Both the position numbers and the translations under genes were made by a program. The notes beneath the pieces are model-generated. The model saw only the letters and a program-made list of their open reading frames with translations, was not told the origin of the DNA and made no database searches. Source: an uncultured Schlesneria sp. (GTDB lineage Bacteria > Planctomycetota > Planctomycetia > Planctomycetales > Planctomycetaceae). Taken from it: 64,000 nucleotides of DNA. The stretch is from positions 1-64,000 of the forward strand of contig CAIQIR010000079.1 in the NCBI GenBank assembly GCA_903871875.1. The letters are read 5' to 3'. Shown in pieces: positions 9,607 to 19,451 of this stretch; positions within the stretch are counted from its first letter, which is position 1, and every line of letters starts with the position of its first letter.

Positions 9607-11307
9607 ATGCACGGATTTGATGCCGCCCCGTCAGACAATGAAACCTCTGTCTCAAGCGGCCCCTGGTGGCAAGACCTGACGCGTTATCACTGGTTTGTGT
9701 TGGTCGTGGCGGCCCTTGGGTGGCTGTTCGACACCATGGATCAGCAGCTGTTTAATCTTGCGCGCTCGCCGGCGATGCGAGAATTGCTGACGTCCGCCGC
9801 CGGGGTCTCGCCCACGCGCGGTGATGTCGACCTTTATGGCGGCATCGCCACCACCATCTTCTTGTTAGGCTGGGCCACGGGTGGACTGGGCTTCGGCATC
9901 ATGGGCGACCGGGTTGGTCGAGCCAAAACGATGTTGCTGACCATCCTGCTGTATTCCGCTTTTACAGGACTGAGTGCCGTTTCGTGGGATTTCTGGAGCT
10001 TTGCGGTCTTTCGGTTCCTGACGGGACTGGGCGTCGGTGGTGAATTCGCCGTGGGTGTCGCCCTGGTGGCCGAGGTCATGCCGATTCGAGCCCGCCCGTT
10101 TGCGCTGGGCTTGTTACAGGCGTTGTCCGCGGTCGGCAATATCTCGGCGGCGGTGATCAGTCTGGTGCTGTCTGAGTTGGAAGATTCGCGGTACGTGCAA
10201 AGCGGATGGCGAATCATGTTCGTTGTCGGTGCCCTGCCGGCGTTGCTCGCGATCCTGATCCGCCGTCGCCTGAAAGAGCCCGAACAATGGCAAGCGGCTT
10301 CCGGCGAACAAATCAAAAAACAACTCGGATCTTACAGCGAACTGTTTGGCAATCCCCGTTGGAAAAAGAATGCCATTGTGGGACTGGTGATGGCGGCGTC
10401 GGGAGTCATCGGGTTGTGGGGGATCGGCTTTTTCAGTTTCGATCTCAGTCGATCGGTGTTCCGGAAGACTTTTGAACTGGAATTGCGCCAAGCAGGCGAA
10501 GCCGAAAAAGATCGTGACTTTGTGCGATTGGTGTTGACAGATCCGAGTGTACTGAAAGAGATCAAATTCGTGCCGCAGCCGGATCAGCTGCTGGCTCTTG
10601 CCCCCGGCAGTAAAGATGCTGAAATGATTTATTCGACATTGCTCGCCCAGTCGAAGGCAGGAACCACGGCCAGTGCCGAGGAACTGATTTCGTCGATCAG
10701 CCAATCAGATGAGGATCGTGCCCGGCGGCTGGATTACTTGAAGGGGACGGAAGTCGCGGCCAGTTCACAGACCGTTGCCGAACATGCCGATCGGATTACG
10801 ACACGAGCAAAGAAGCTCAGTAAGCAGCTGACCTTCTGGGCCGCGATGACCTCGGTGATGCAAAACATGGGTTCGTTCTTCGGGATCTACGCCTTCACCT
10901 ACGTGACCTACTACGTCGGACGCCGGTTGGCATTTGCCGTCACATTCCTGCTGGCCCTGTTAAGCACGGTGATGGTCTTTGGATATTTGACCGAGTTCAG
11001 CCAGATCTTCTGGATGATTCCCATTATGGGTTTCTGCCAATTGGCCCTGTTTGGCGGTTACGCGATTTACTTCCCGGAGTTGTTCCCCACCCACCTGCGC
11101 AGCACGGGGACTTCCTTCTGTTACAACGTCGGTCGTTTCGTCGCCGCCGCCGGGCCGTTAACGTTCGGTGCTCTTAGCAAGTACGCGTTTTCCTCTTATG
11201 CTGAACCGATGCGGCCCGCTGCCGTGACCATGAGTGCGATTTTCCTGATCGGTCTGCTCGCATTGCCATTCGCCCCTGAGACCAAGGGAAAGCCGCTGCC
11301 GGAATGA
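9607..11307 (+). CDS. MFS transporter with large internal insertion
   Basis: About 566 residues, inner membrane. The N-terminal half has TM1 (YHWFVLVVAALGWLFDTMDQ), the MFS loop motif GIMGDRVGRAKTM and the GGEFAVGVALVAEVMP segment of metabolite/sugar symporters; the C-terminal half has YFPELFPTHLRSTGTSF. Between TM7 (about 256-280) and TM8 there is an extra soluble segment of about 120 residues, rich in charged and helical sequence, not usual for the family. The ATG at 9607 gives a sensible N-terminus; the frame extends to a TTG at 9526. Substrate unknown. Confidence 0.9.
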   Translation: MHGFDAAPSDNETSVSSGPWWQDLTRYHWFVLVVAALGWLFDTMDQQLFNLARSPAMRELLTSAAGVSPTRGDVDLYGGIATTIFLLGWATGGLGFGIMGDRVGRAKTMLLTILLYSAFTGLSAVSWDFWSFAVFRFLTGLGVGGEFAVGVALVAEVMPIRARPFALGLLQALSAVGNISAAVISLVLSELEDSRYVQSGWRIMFVVGALPALLAILIRRRLKEPEQWQAASGEQIKKQLGSYSELFGNPRWKKNAIVGLVMAASGVIGLWGIGFFSFDLSRSVFRKTFELELRQAGEAEKDRDFVRLVLTDPSVLKEIKFVPQPDQLLALAPGSKDAEMIYSTLLAQSKAGTTASAEELISSISQSDEDRARRLDYLKGTEVAASSQTVAEHADRITTRAKKLSKQLTFWAAMTSVMQNMGSFFGIYAFTYVTYYVGRRLAFAVTFLLALLSTVMVFGYLTEFSQIFWMIPIMGFCQLALFGGYAIYFPELFPTHLRSTGTSFCYNVGRFVAAAGPLTFGALSKYAFSSYAEPMRPAAVTMSAIFLIGLLALPFAPETKGKPLPE

Positions 11308-11400
11308 GCCATCGGTGACTGGACGAGACGCTCGTCAGCCGCAGGAACGGGGCGATATTTTACGCCCCCCACGGCTGGCCGAAAGTCGGAACAAAAGAGG

Positions 11401-12447
11401 TCAAGCGACAATCGGGATTGGGACGTTTCGCTCAGCGGCGATCGCGCCAATTTTTTGCCATGTCGTGTCGTCGATCGGAATTCCTTTTTCCGTCCGGCGC
11501 GATTGCTCGCGGGCTTCCGGCTCGCCCGGCAATTGGATTTCGTCGAAGCCGGTCATCAGTCGGCTGGACTTCACGAACTGTCCCAGTGCGTTGATTTCCA
11601 TGTCGTAGAACTCGTGCCCGCAGAAGGCAGCAGGATCGAGTAGAAACACCATGAAACCATTGGCCACGCGATCCACGCCCGGCTTGCTGCACCCGGCCCC
11701 GGTCAACGCGCCGGCGAACACTTCGCAGAACATCGACAGTGCAAATCCTTTGTGTGCTGACATTGGCAGCAGCGCGCCTGGCGGATTGGCGTAGTACTCT
11801 TCGGGACTGGTGGACGGATCGCCGTGACCGTTGACGAATAGACCGGGCGGCAATGATCCGCCTTTATTGCGTGCGACTTTGATCTTGCCCTCGGCCACGG
11901 TAGAAGTCGAAATGTCCATCACCATCGCCGGCTGATCGATTCTGGGGGCTCCCCCCGCGATGGGATTGGCGGACAGACGACGTTCACAGCCGCCATGAGG
12001 AGCCACCAGAACACCGCCGCCGTGGGTGTTCGTCATGGCGAAGCAGGCCAAACCGGCGTCCGCGGCCATTTCCATGAACTCACCCACCCGACCGAGATGG
12101 CCCGAGCAACGCAAGGAAATCACACACACGCCTTCGCGTTTGGCTTTTTCAATTCCCCGTGTCAGTGCCTCGCGGCCGACGACTTGCCCGAATCCAAAGT
12201 TTCCGTTGAGGATCAAAATGCAGGGCTGTTCCCGAACGACTTCCAGCTGACCCTGAGGGTTCACCCAGCCACGTTGAACCCAATCGACGTACTCGATGAT
12301 TCGAATGACGCCATGCGAGTCATGGCCTTTGAGGTTCGCCAGCACGAGCGACTGGGCGACCTGTTGTGCCGCAGCGAGAGGAATGTTGCTGCGTTCGAAA
12401 ATGGCGGTTGCAAAGACGGTCAGCGTCGAGGCATCGACGATGGGCAT
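11401..12447 (-). CDS. Malate/L-lactate dehydrogenase family (Ldh) oxidoreductase
   Basis: About 348 residues, the family norm. NAD(P)-dependent 2-hydroxyacid or ureidoglycolate-type dehydrogenase fold. Motifs: LKGHDSHGVIRI near the N-terminus with the catalytic His, SLRCSGHLGRVGEFMEMAAD, and LSANPIAGGAP. The frame is open upstream to 12591, but the ATG at 12447 has AGGGG at 8 nt and matches the family start (PIVDASTLTVFATAIFE). Substrate cannot be told from sequence. It converges with the MFS gene at 9607-11307; a short GC hairpin (11349-11368) lies between. Confidence 0.92.
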   Translation of the reverse strand: MPIVDASTLTVFATAIFERSNIPLAAAQQVAQSLVLANLKGHDSHGVIRIIEYVDWVQRGWVNPQGQLEVVREQPCILILNGNFGFGQVVGREALTRGIEKAKREGVCVISLRCSGHLGRVGEFMEMAADAGLACFAMTNTHGGGVLVAPHGGCERRLSANPIAGGAPRIDQPAMVMDISTSTVAEGKIKVARNKGGSLPPGLFVNGHGDPSTSPEEYYANPPGALLPMSAHKGFALSMFCEVFAGALTGAGCSKPGVDRVANGFMVFLLDPAAFCGHEFYDMEINALGQFVKSSRLMTGFDEIQLPGEPEAREQSRRTEKGIPIDDTTWQKIGAIAAERNVPIPIVA

Positions 12448-12647
12448 CAGGTATCCCCTGGAAATGACGAAGTTCAGGATTGGTGAGAGTGACCACCCAA
12501 CGATACCAAATGCGCAAGGAAAACAACCCGCACCCCGGGGGCTTTGAATCGAGCCCCTAAGGTTACGATTGGGGTGCCGACTGGTGACCAAATGGAACGA
12601 GGTGGGCCGGTCTTCGCTCCGTTGCTGATTCCATCGACCGTACTCGG

Positions 12648-14144
12648 TTAAAGCACGGCGAGTGCGTCGCGTGTTCGCTGCAATAGTGGTGAATCGGGTT
12701 CATTCGCACCGCGCAAGTAAAAGACACTGGCCGCCAGCAGCTGTGGCCTGACGGCGGCACTCGCGTGTTTGACGTCCTCGAATGCCGACGCAGCGAATTT
12801 GAAATCGTGAGCGTCGGTTCCCTTGGTAAAGATCAAGTGCCGGGCGGCATTGAAGAAGGTCTCGCTATTGCCACCCGCTCGTGCAAAGGCCAAGGTCTGC
12901 GCTGCCGCTTGGTTTCGGTCTTGCCGCAGCCCCTCGAACACGGCTTCCAGATTCGCGGGAGCGGCATCGGTCGGCTGGAATTCGTCAATATTTGGCTTGT
13001 CGGGGAAACCTCCGCGGGCACGCGTTCCATCGCGGAAGAGTGCAATCCAGGAGGCTGCCTGTAGCAGCGCCAGCAAGCGAGTCGAATCTCGTCCGCTCTG
13101 TCGGTAGATGTAAAACAGCGAGTTGGTCGCGGTGGTCGCGTGCAGGGGCACAATCGCTTGTTGTCGCATCAGCAGTTCGCTAGCGGCAAGCAGGATCGCA
13201 TCCCATAGAGAACTGGCTGCCACACCTCGGTTGAGTTGAGCAACAATCGCCGAGGCGGCCTCTTTTGGAGTGGCCTGACGCAAGACTTGCAGGACCGACG
13301 TGGTCACCGTCGGATCGGGTTGACCGGCGGACCAATCCTCTCGAATCTGGGTGACCAATTCACGATTTTGATCGTACGGCGCGGCGGAATCGCTGGGGCC
13401 ACCGTTCAGCAGCCCGAAGACCAATGAACGTAAAACCGGTTCCGCGTGCTCCCAGCCGATCAACTCCAGCGTCCGCCAGGCTTGGGCGGCAAAAATCGCC
13501 TTGTGACCGATGTTCTGCCAGTCGCGAATCGCGAAGGGCCAGACAAGTTCCATGGTCTCGGTGGCGCCGGCTGATCGGCACAACCCCGCGACGGCGGCGT
13601 CGGCGCCTTCCTCGTCCCAGCGATTCATGGCCTCGATGAATCGATCACGCGATTTTGAGGCGGTGGGAACGCCGGATTCGTTCACCGCGGCCAGCGTCCA
13701 ATCACCTTCTTTCACATCCTGAGCTTGTGACGACTTGAAGTTGTCGAGTGCCCAGAAGAACGGCAGCAATCGGTCGGCTTGCACGGCGTCCAGCGACAGT
13801 TGATGGGCCGAGCTGATCACCATCACCGCGTGGAATTTGAAGCCGACGGGGCGGGGTTTGATATTCCGGATCCCGGCCAGGAACAATCCTCCGACGAAAT
13901 GCCGGTAGCTCATTCCCGCCTTCAAGCGTTCCACCGCTTGCTGCAGAATTTGTTCTCGGGGCGTCTTTTCAATCCATTGGACGACATCTTCCATGTCCGG
14001 CTGAAATTGTACGATTTTCGGGGTGACTTGCAGATCTTCGGCCCGAGCGGGAACGAGCGATTGCAAGGCCTGCCAGGCCAGCCCTCCGGTAACAACACTT
14101 CCACCCAACTCCCTGAGAAATTCGCGACGAACGATTGGAAACAT
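12648..14144 (-). CDS. Tat-exported protein of unknown function
   Basis: About 498 residues. The N-terminus MFPIVRREFLRELGGSVVTG is a twin-arginine signal (RRxFL), followed by a hydrophobic stretch and ARAE, so it is probably exported folded. The body is helical with conserved-looking His residues (AHQLSLDAVQADRLL, IGHKAIFAAQAW, IVPLHATTATN), which could bind a metal or cofactor; this resembles questin-oxidase-like helical proteins only loosely and I do not assign it. AAAGGAGG at 7 nt fixes the ATG at 14144. It sits 200 nt downstream of nothing obvious and is divergent from the surface-protein gene at 14635. Confidence 0.82.
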   Translation of the reverse strand: MFPIVRREFLRELGGSVVTGGLAWQALQSLVPARAEDLQVTPKIVQFQPDMEDVVQWIEKTPREQILQQAVERLKAGMSYRHFVGGLFLAGIRNIKPRPVGFKFHAVMVISSAHQLSLDAVQADRLLPFFWALDNFKSSQAQDVKEGDWTLAAVNESGVPTASKSRDRFIEAMNRWDEEGADAAVAGLCRSAGATETMELVWPFAIRDWQNIGHKAIFAAQAWRTLELIGWEHAEPVLRSLVFGLLNGGPSDSAAPYDQNRELVTQIREDWSAGQPDPTVTTSVLQVLRQATPKEAASAIVAQLNRGVAASSLWDAILLAASELLMRQQAIVPLHATTATNSLFYIYRQSGRDSTRLLALLQAASWIALFRDGTRARGGFPDKPNIDEFQPTDAAPANLEAVFEGLRQDRNQAAAQTLAFARAGGNSETFFNAARHLIFTKGTDAHDFKFAASAFEDVKHASAAVRPQLLAASVFYLRGANEPDSPLLQRTRDALAVL

Positions 14145-14634
14145 GAGAGAGCCTCCTTTGCGGGGATGCGGTTTGCGCGACGAATCCACAACAGTCAAAC
14201 ATTCTACCAAAGCAGAAGTTGTGGCGCTCCATGTCAATGTGGGGCACATCGGGGATTCAGGAGGAACGGAATCCCGGTCACGCCAGAATCGCTTGTTCCG
14301 CCTGGTTTCCTGACGGCGGATGTGGAACCGGCATTTTTTGCTGCAATGCGATCGGGAAAACGACCATTCCTTGCCCTTACCTGAATTTTTATCAGGTCTG
14401 GCTCAAGTGGTGAGAAGTCGACCTCGACAGAACCGCCCGCCGGATTTATATCCTCGCCCGACCAATCTTGATCATTCTCCCAGCAATTTCCCGAATCCCA
14501 ATTTCCTGCAAAGCCGAGCGATGTTTCGCGCACTGGCCTCGTCATGAGACCCGGACGCCAAGCACTGCCCGGGTGTGAATCCACACACGCCATCGATGTT
14601 TGATCAGCGACGTGTGTGGAAAGGATGCTTCCAG
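14145..14634. other. Divergent intergenic region
   Basis: About 490 nt between divergent genes. It contains a short inverted repeat, ACCTGA (14379-14384) and TCAGGT (14392-14397) with a 7-nt AT-rich spacer, which could be an operator. No convincing coding sequence was seen. Confidence 0.4.
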
Positions 14635-17600
14635 ATGTTGATAAAATTCCGAGTTCGGCCGCTTTCACCCCGGAAGCTGACTTACTGGGGAGTCGGTATT
14701 TTGGCCGTACTTCTGATCGGGATCGGTTCGGTCTTTTTGAAGGCGTCCCAGGACGACGACACACCCGTTTCTCCCGCCCCGCCGCCGGTGGGGCCGCCAG
14801 AACGCGTGGCCGAAGAACTGGATATCTTCAAAGAACGCTCCCGAGAAATCGCCCGCCGTGAACGCCAGGAATCCAAACACAAGAAAAAGAAAACCAAAAC
14901 GCCGCCGACCATCAGCAACATGTTCAAAATGACGCCCACCGCGCCGACAGACGTCACGGATGGTCTAGGAATGATCTCGCGAGGCGGCTATCTGGCAGGA
15001 AAGACTTTCGGTCGAGATAGTTCGATCGCTCCGCTGGAGGTGATGCCCTACTTGTTGACCGACGAACATTTCATGTTCGCCGACGTGCGTGGATTTCTCA
15101 ATAACTATTCATTGCCTGGCGGAAACGTCGGTATCGGCTACCGACACTTGCGGGAAGACTACAACGCGTGGGGCGGTGCCAGCGTCTGGTATGACGCAGA
15201 TCAGACTTCGACCAAGCTGTTCCAGCAGGTGGGGCTGAGTTTCGAAGCATTGATCCAACGTTTCGAATTGCGATCGAACGTCTATTTGCCCGTTTCGTCC
15301 AGCCAGACAATCTCGAATTCCATCAGCAACGCCGCGATCGTCGGTAATCAGTTGCTGTACGGCCGCAATATCGATCTGGGAACGGCGCTTCGCGGCGTCG
15401 ACGGCGAAGTCGGTTACAGCCTGCCGATCCAAGAGCGTCATGTGATCCGCGGATTTGTCGGTGGTTATCACTTCGAAGGTGGCTCGACGGGCGGAGTCAA
15501 CGGTTTCAAAGCTCGTGTCGAAGCCGTCTACAACAACGGTCCCATGGCCCAGGTAATGTACACGCACGACAAACTGTACGGTGACAACCTGATGGTGGGG
15601 GTCACGTTCCAATTCCCCTTTGGCAACAACCATCCGACCAGCGGCTGGAAACAATCCACTCCGTCGCCCTTCCGGTATGTTGAACGTAACTACAACGTGA
15701 TCGTCGCTCAGCAGATCACGAATTTGGGCAATCAGGTCGCGACCGATCCGCTAACGGGAAAAGCGTACGTTGTGGAACAGGTCTATGCACCACCCTCCGG
15801 CAGTCCTCCGCCCAGTGGGACACCTGACGGAACCAGTGCGGCGCCGTTCAGCACCGTGGCGGCGGCCCAGGCGGCTGGCGGTAATATCATCATCGTCGAC
15901 AGTGGGTCGGTGTTGAATCAAGCGGTGACCCTGACATCCGGTCAGCACCTGATCGGCGAAGGAACTTACTCCGAGGCATTGCCGGTCACGGGCGGTGGCT
16001 CGATCCAGATTCCGAACCTCGTGCAGGCGGCACAACCAGGTGGTTCGACCGCGACCCCGATCTTTACGAATGTGACTGGTTCGGCCATCACCCTCGCGTC
16101 GAATACGGAAGTCTCGGGCTTCGCCGTCTCTGGCACGACGGGTAACGGCATTTCGGGCTCCAACGTGTCGAACGTATCGATCCATGATATGACGTTCCTG
16201 TCGACCGGTGGTGATGCGATCCACCTGTCGAATTCGTCCGGAAATGTGAAGATCAATCACGTCCAGATTACGGGAGCATCCGGTAACGGCATCGTGCTGG
16301 ATGGTGGAACGGCGAACATCAGCTTCGACGGCACAGGGGAAACGATTACCGCCCAGGGAACCGGATTCACCTTGTCGAACTTGACCGGTGGTTCGGTCAA
16401 CATCAACAACCTCGCGGTGAAAAATACGGGCGGAATTGGTTTGAATTTGAATACCGTGGGAACCAACGTCACTATCGGTAACTACAGTGCCACACAAACG
16501 ACGGGCGCGGCTGTCGCCATTACGGGGACGACCGGATATGTCAGCACCGTTAATGGCGTCTCGACGAACGTTTACAACACGTACGATTTCACCGGATATA
16601 CGACCATCACATCGCCCAAGGCGGCTGGATTTACCGTCAACAACACCGATGCCATTATCAACGTGACCAATCTGACCGTGAATTCGACGGCCTCGGCGCC
16701 CGCCGTTTCGCTGCTGAACGACACGACAAGTGCGATCACTTTCGCGAGCCTGACGGTAAATACCAACAACGCCAAGGGCCTCTATGCGGTGGGGCTCGAC
16801 ACCTTGGTGATTGATCACGGTACGTTTACGACCGTCAACGCCCCGGCCATCGACATTCAAAGTTCGGTAGTCAACGCAACGCTGAGTTCGGTCTCGGTGG
16901 ACGGTGGGGCATTCGGAATCAGTCTGGCGCAAAGCACAGGGGTCTTCACCATCCAGGGAAATGGTCATGCCGGCTCGGGCGGTACGATTTTAAATACGAC
17001 CAACGGCGTGGTGATCAATTCGTTCGGAACGACGAATCTCAATTGGGTCAATTTCACGGATAACGGCACCGCGATCCAGTCGAAGGCTTCCAGCCAGTTG
17101 AATCTGGTCGGTCTGCAAATCACCGGTTCGAACAATTACGCCATTGATTCGCTCGACGATGCCAGCCTGAATTTGAGCAATTCGACATTGACTGGAAATG
17201 GAGCCATCAACGGTGGCACGATCCGAGTGCGAGCCGATGTGGTCGGCACATTCCAGTCGGTGATCACCGGTAATAACATCTCTGATACGAACGGCACGGC
17301 GATCCAGTATTTGACCGAGGCCAACGGCGCCGGTGCGTCTCTGGCCACCACGATTTCATCGAACACCATTATTGGCACGCGAGGAAATTCGCCGATCATC
17401 GGGGCCAATTGGAATGGCCCTGCACAGATGATCATCTCGAACAACACGATCGACGCCTATGGCTCGTTTATGACCGCGATGCTCGTCCACGAAACGTCAT
17501 CAACGGACTCGGTCGTACTGCAAGCCAGCGGAAACACGATCACGTTTGAGGCGGGGGCGACCAGTGGAACGGGCTTGTCGGTGATTGCCGCCGGAACGTC

Positions 17601-17979
17601 GCAACTCGAAGTGTTGCAGAACACGATCGACTTTAAGGCGACGAGCGGGATTGGAACGCGATTCGCGCTCACCGGCACCAGTTCCGACTATCTCGGATAT
17701 AACATCATTACCGATCAAGCAGGTGGTGCGACCGGTATTCTGTTCGACACAATCGGCACGAACTCTCAGGTGCAAATCGATGGGAACACGATCAATCTGT
17801 TGTCGACAGACCTGACGACCCATCAGGGCATCATCTTCACCAGCGTGACGCCGACGATTCAATTCTCGGGCAGCATAAACAACCTGATTTACAACACCAC
17901 GTCCGTCAACACGCTGTTCTCCATCCCGGTGAACGCCGCTACGGGTGGATTCTACATCAACGGTGCCCTGGTTGACTGA
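14635..17979 (+). CDS. Inverse-autotransporter-like barrel with beta-helix passenger
   Basis: About 1114 residues, predicted surface protein. Order: basic N-terminus and one hydrophobic segment (about 17-40, YWGVGILAVLLIGIGSVFL); a Pro-rich, then Lys-rich linker to about 110; a region to about 350 with alternating aromatic strands typical of an outer-membrane barrel (VGIGYRHLREDYNAWGG, ASVWYDADQTSTKLF, HVIRGFVGGYHFEGG); a PPSGSPPPSGTPDGTS linker; then about 700 residues of Asn/Gly/Thr-rich parallel beta-helix repeats (e.g. GNGISGSNVSNVSIHD). Barrel before passenger is the order of intimin/invasin-type (type Ve) proteins; assigning secretion type Ve is inference. Longer starts exist at 14575 (GTG) and 14596; 14635 has AAGGA 9 nt upstream. 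Confidence 0.82.
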   Translation: MLIKFRVRPLSPRKLTYWGVGILAVLLIGIGSVFLKASQDDDTPVSPAPPPVGPPERVAEELDIFKERSREIARRERQESKHKKKKTKTPPTISNMFKMTPTAPTDVTDGLGMISRGGYLAGKTFGRDSSIAPLEVMPYLLTDEHFMFADVRGFLNNYSLPGGNVGIGYRHLREDYNAWGGASVWYDADQTSTKLFQQVGLSFEALIQRFELRSNVYLPVSSSQTISNSISNAAIVGNQLLYGRNIDLGTALRGVDGEVGYSLPIQERHVIRGFVGGYHFEGGSTGGVNGFKARVEAVYNNGPMAQVMYTHDKLYGDNLMVGVTFQFPFGNNHPTSGWKQSTPSPFRYVERNYNVIVAQQITNLGNQVATDPLTGKAYVVEQVYAPPSGSPPPSGTPDGTSAAPFSTVAAAQAAGGNIIIVDSGSVLNQAVTLTSGQHLIGEGTYSEALPVTGGGSIQIPNLVQAAQPGGSTATPIFTNVTGSAITLASNTEVSGFAVSGTTGNGISGSNVSNVSIHDMTFLSTGGDAIHLSNSSGNVKINHVQITGASGNGIVLDGGTANISFDGTGETITAQGTGFTLSNLTGGSVNINNLAVKNTGGIGLNLNTVGTNVTIGNYSATQTTGAAVAITGTTGYVSTVNGVSTNVYNTYDFTGYTTITSPKAAGFTVNNTDAIINVTNLTVNSTASAPAVSLLNDTTSAITFASLTVNTNNAKGLYAVGLDTLVIDHGTFTTVNAPAIDIQSSVVNATLSSVSVDGGAFGISLAQSTGVFTIQGNGHAGSGGTILNTTNGVVINSFGTTNLNWVNFTDNGTAIQSKASSQLNLVGLQITGSNNYAIDSLDDASLNLSNSTLTGNGAINGGTIRVRADVVGTFQSVITGNNISDTNGTAIQYLTEANGAGASLATTISSNTIIGTRGNSPIIGANWNGPAQMIISNNTIDAYGSFMTAMLVHETSSTDSVVLQASGNTITFEAGATSGTGLSVIAAGTSQLEVLQNTIDFKATSGIGTRFALTGTSSDYLGYNIITDQAGGATGILFDTIGTNSQVQIDGNTINLLSTDLTTHQGIIFTSVTPTIQFSGSINNLIYNTTSVNTLFSIPVNAATGGFYINGALVD

Positions 17980-18024
17980 ACCGTTGATCATGCGGTCTGA
18001 TGGCCCTGGGGCGTCGACATCCGG

Positions 18025-18255
18025 CTATTTGTGGTAGCCGAGTTCGGTCATCACGTCGAATAATTCATCGAACGTGATGAATCGCCGGCGATGGCGTGCC
18101 TTGTAGGCATCCACGGCCGCAGCGAATTCCGCGACATCGGGTCGCGTGGTGTCTGGGGTCGCTTTGAATTGGCGACGTTCTGGAGCGCCTTCACGAGCTT
18201 CACCCGTTCCACGGCGATCAATAAATGGAGGGTTCTGTTCGACGAGAGTTTGCAT
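18025..18255 (-). CDS. Small conserved-looking hypothetical protein
   Basis: About 76 residues, charged, no signal or membrane segment. The C-terminal half (AEFAAAVDAYKARHRRRF then ITFDELFDVMTELGYHK) resembles a type of small protein I associate with planctomycetes that ends in a short helical motif with a terminal GYxK; function unknown. The frame reaches 18285, but the ATG at 18255 has TAGGA about 9 nt upstream. It converges with the surface-protein gene and is divergent from gpsA. Confidence 0.7.
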   Translation of the reverse strand: MQTLVEQNPPFIDRRGTGEAREGAPERRQFKATPDTTRPDVAEFAAAVDAYKARHRRRFITFDELFDVMTELGYHK

Positions 18256-18416
18256 TACGATGAGTCCTACTGGAGGAAGAAGCAAAGTAAACCTAGGTCA
18301 GGTTCCACTGCGACACGGACATTTTTCCCCCCCAAATTCACGAGCAACCGCTCTTGATAGTGGGTTTGTAACGAATTAATGGACTCCGTCTGAACCAGAG
18401 TTATGGATATCGGCAA

Positions 18417-19415
18417 ATGACGATCACGAAAATCACAGTACTGGGCAGCGGCGCGATGGCAACGGCTTGTGCGATTTTACTCGCCGAGCACGACGATCAG
18501 CAGGTGTCGATGTGGGCACGCAATGCCGGCCATGCCGAGCAAATGCAGCAGACCCGCGAAAATAAGCGATTGCTACCCGGCGTCGCGCTGCCGGAACGGA
18601 TTTCCGTGACGAGCGATATTGAACTGGCGTTGCGAAACTCCGAATACATCGTCGCCGCCATTCCCAGCCAGTTCCTCCGCAGCACCCTGCTCGAAATGCG
18701 ATCGTACTTCACCCGCAATCGTCCGGTGGTCAGCGTGATCAAGGGCATTGAAAACGAAACCTTTATGCGTCCCAGCGAGATCATCTCGGAAGTGCTGGGC
18801 AGTCATGCGGTCGTGGCCGTGGGCGGCCCCAGCCACGCCGAAGAAATCTCGCGTCGCATGCCGGCCACCGTGGTTGCTGCCAGTGGAGATCTGGGACTTG
18901 CCCGACAAGTCCAGCGGATGTTCAATACCGAACGTTTTCGCGTGTACACAAATCTGGATCTGATCGGTGTCGAATTGGCCGCCGCACTCAAAAATGTGAT
19001 CGCGATCGCCGCGGGAATTTCCGACGGGCTGGGTTTCGGTGACAACGCCAAATCATCGCTGATGACGCGCGGTCTGGTGGAAATGACCCGCTTTGGCCAA
19101 CGTTTCGGGGCCGAAGCCACGACATTCACGGGTCTGGCCGGAATGGGCGACCTGATCACCACCTGTGTCAGTCCTTACGGTCGCAACCGAGGTGTCGGAG
19201 TGCGTCTGGGCAAAGGAGAAACGCTCGATCAGATCCTGGCGAGCATGGACGCCGTCGCCGAAGGCGTTGCGACCGCCAAAAGCGTCTTCGATGTTGCCGA
19301 GCAAGAGGGAATCGAAATGCCGATTACCTCCGAAGTCTTCCGTGTACTTTATGAAAATCGCCCGGTCGTCGAGGCCACGCGATCCTTGATGCTGCGACCG
19401 TTACGAGCGGAATAA
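18417..19415 (+). CDS. gpsA: Glycerol-3-phosphate dehydrogenase [NAD(P)+]
   Basis: 332 residues, normal length. Reduces dihydroxyacetone phosphate to sn-glycerol 3-phosphate for phospholipid synthesis; cytoplasmic. The N-terminal Rossmann motif is ITVLGSGAMATACAILLAEH, then VAAIPSQFLR, SVIKGIENE and VGGPSHAEEISRRMP. The C-terminal helical domain has the catalytic Lys in VELAAALKNVIAIAAGISDG, with LAGMGDLITTCVS and GRNRGVGVRLGKG after it. A possible promoter is TTGATA near 18354 with TAATGG 17 nt downstream. It converges with the SDR gene downstream. Confidence 0.96.
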   Translation: MTITKITVLGSGAMATACAILLAEHDDQQVSMWARNAGHAEQMQQTRENKRLLPGVALPERISVTSDIELALRNSEYIVAAIPSQFLRSTLLEMRSYFTRNRPVVSVIKGIENETFMRPSEIISEVLGSHAVVAVGGPSHAEEISRRMPATVVAASGDLGLARQVQRMFNTERFRVYTNLDLIGVELAAALKNVIAIAAGISDGLGFGDNAKSSLMTRGLVEMTRFGQRFGAEATTFTGLAGMGDLITTCVSPYGRNRGVGVRLGKGETLDQILASMDAVAEGVATAKSVFDVAEQEGIEMPITSEVFRVLYENRPVVEATRSLMLRPLRAE

Positions 19416-19451
19416 CGCCAATGCGTGCCGGCAGCGTGCGACGGAACCGCT

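Noticed and set aside
11349-11368. GGGGCG/CGCCCC hairpin between convergent genes
   Set aside because: Only 6 bp and no T-run, so not reported as a terminator.
15751-16968. Minus-strand frame of 405 codons
   Set aside because: It lies opposite the beta-helix repeats, has an Arg/Asp-rich chance composition and no motif.
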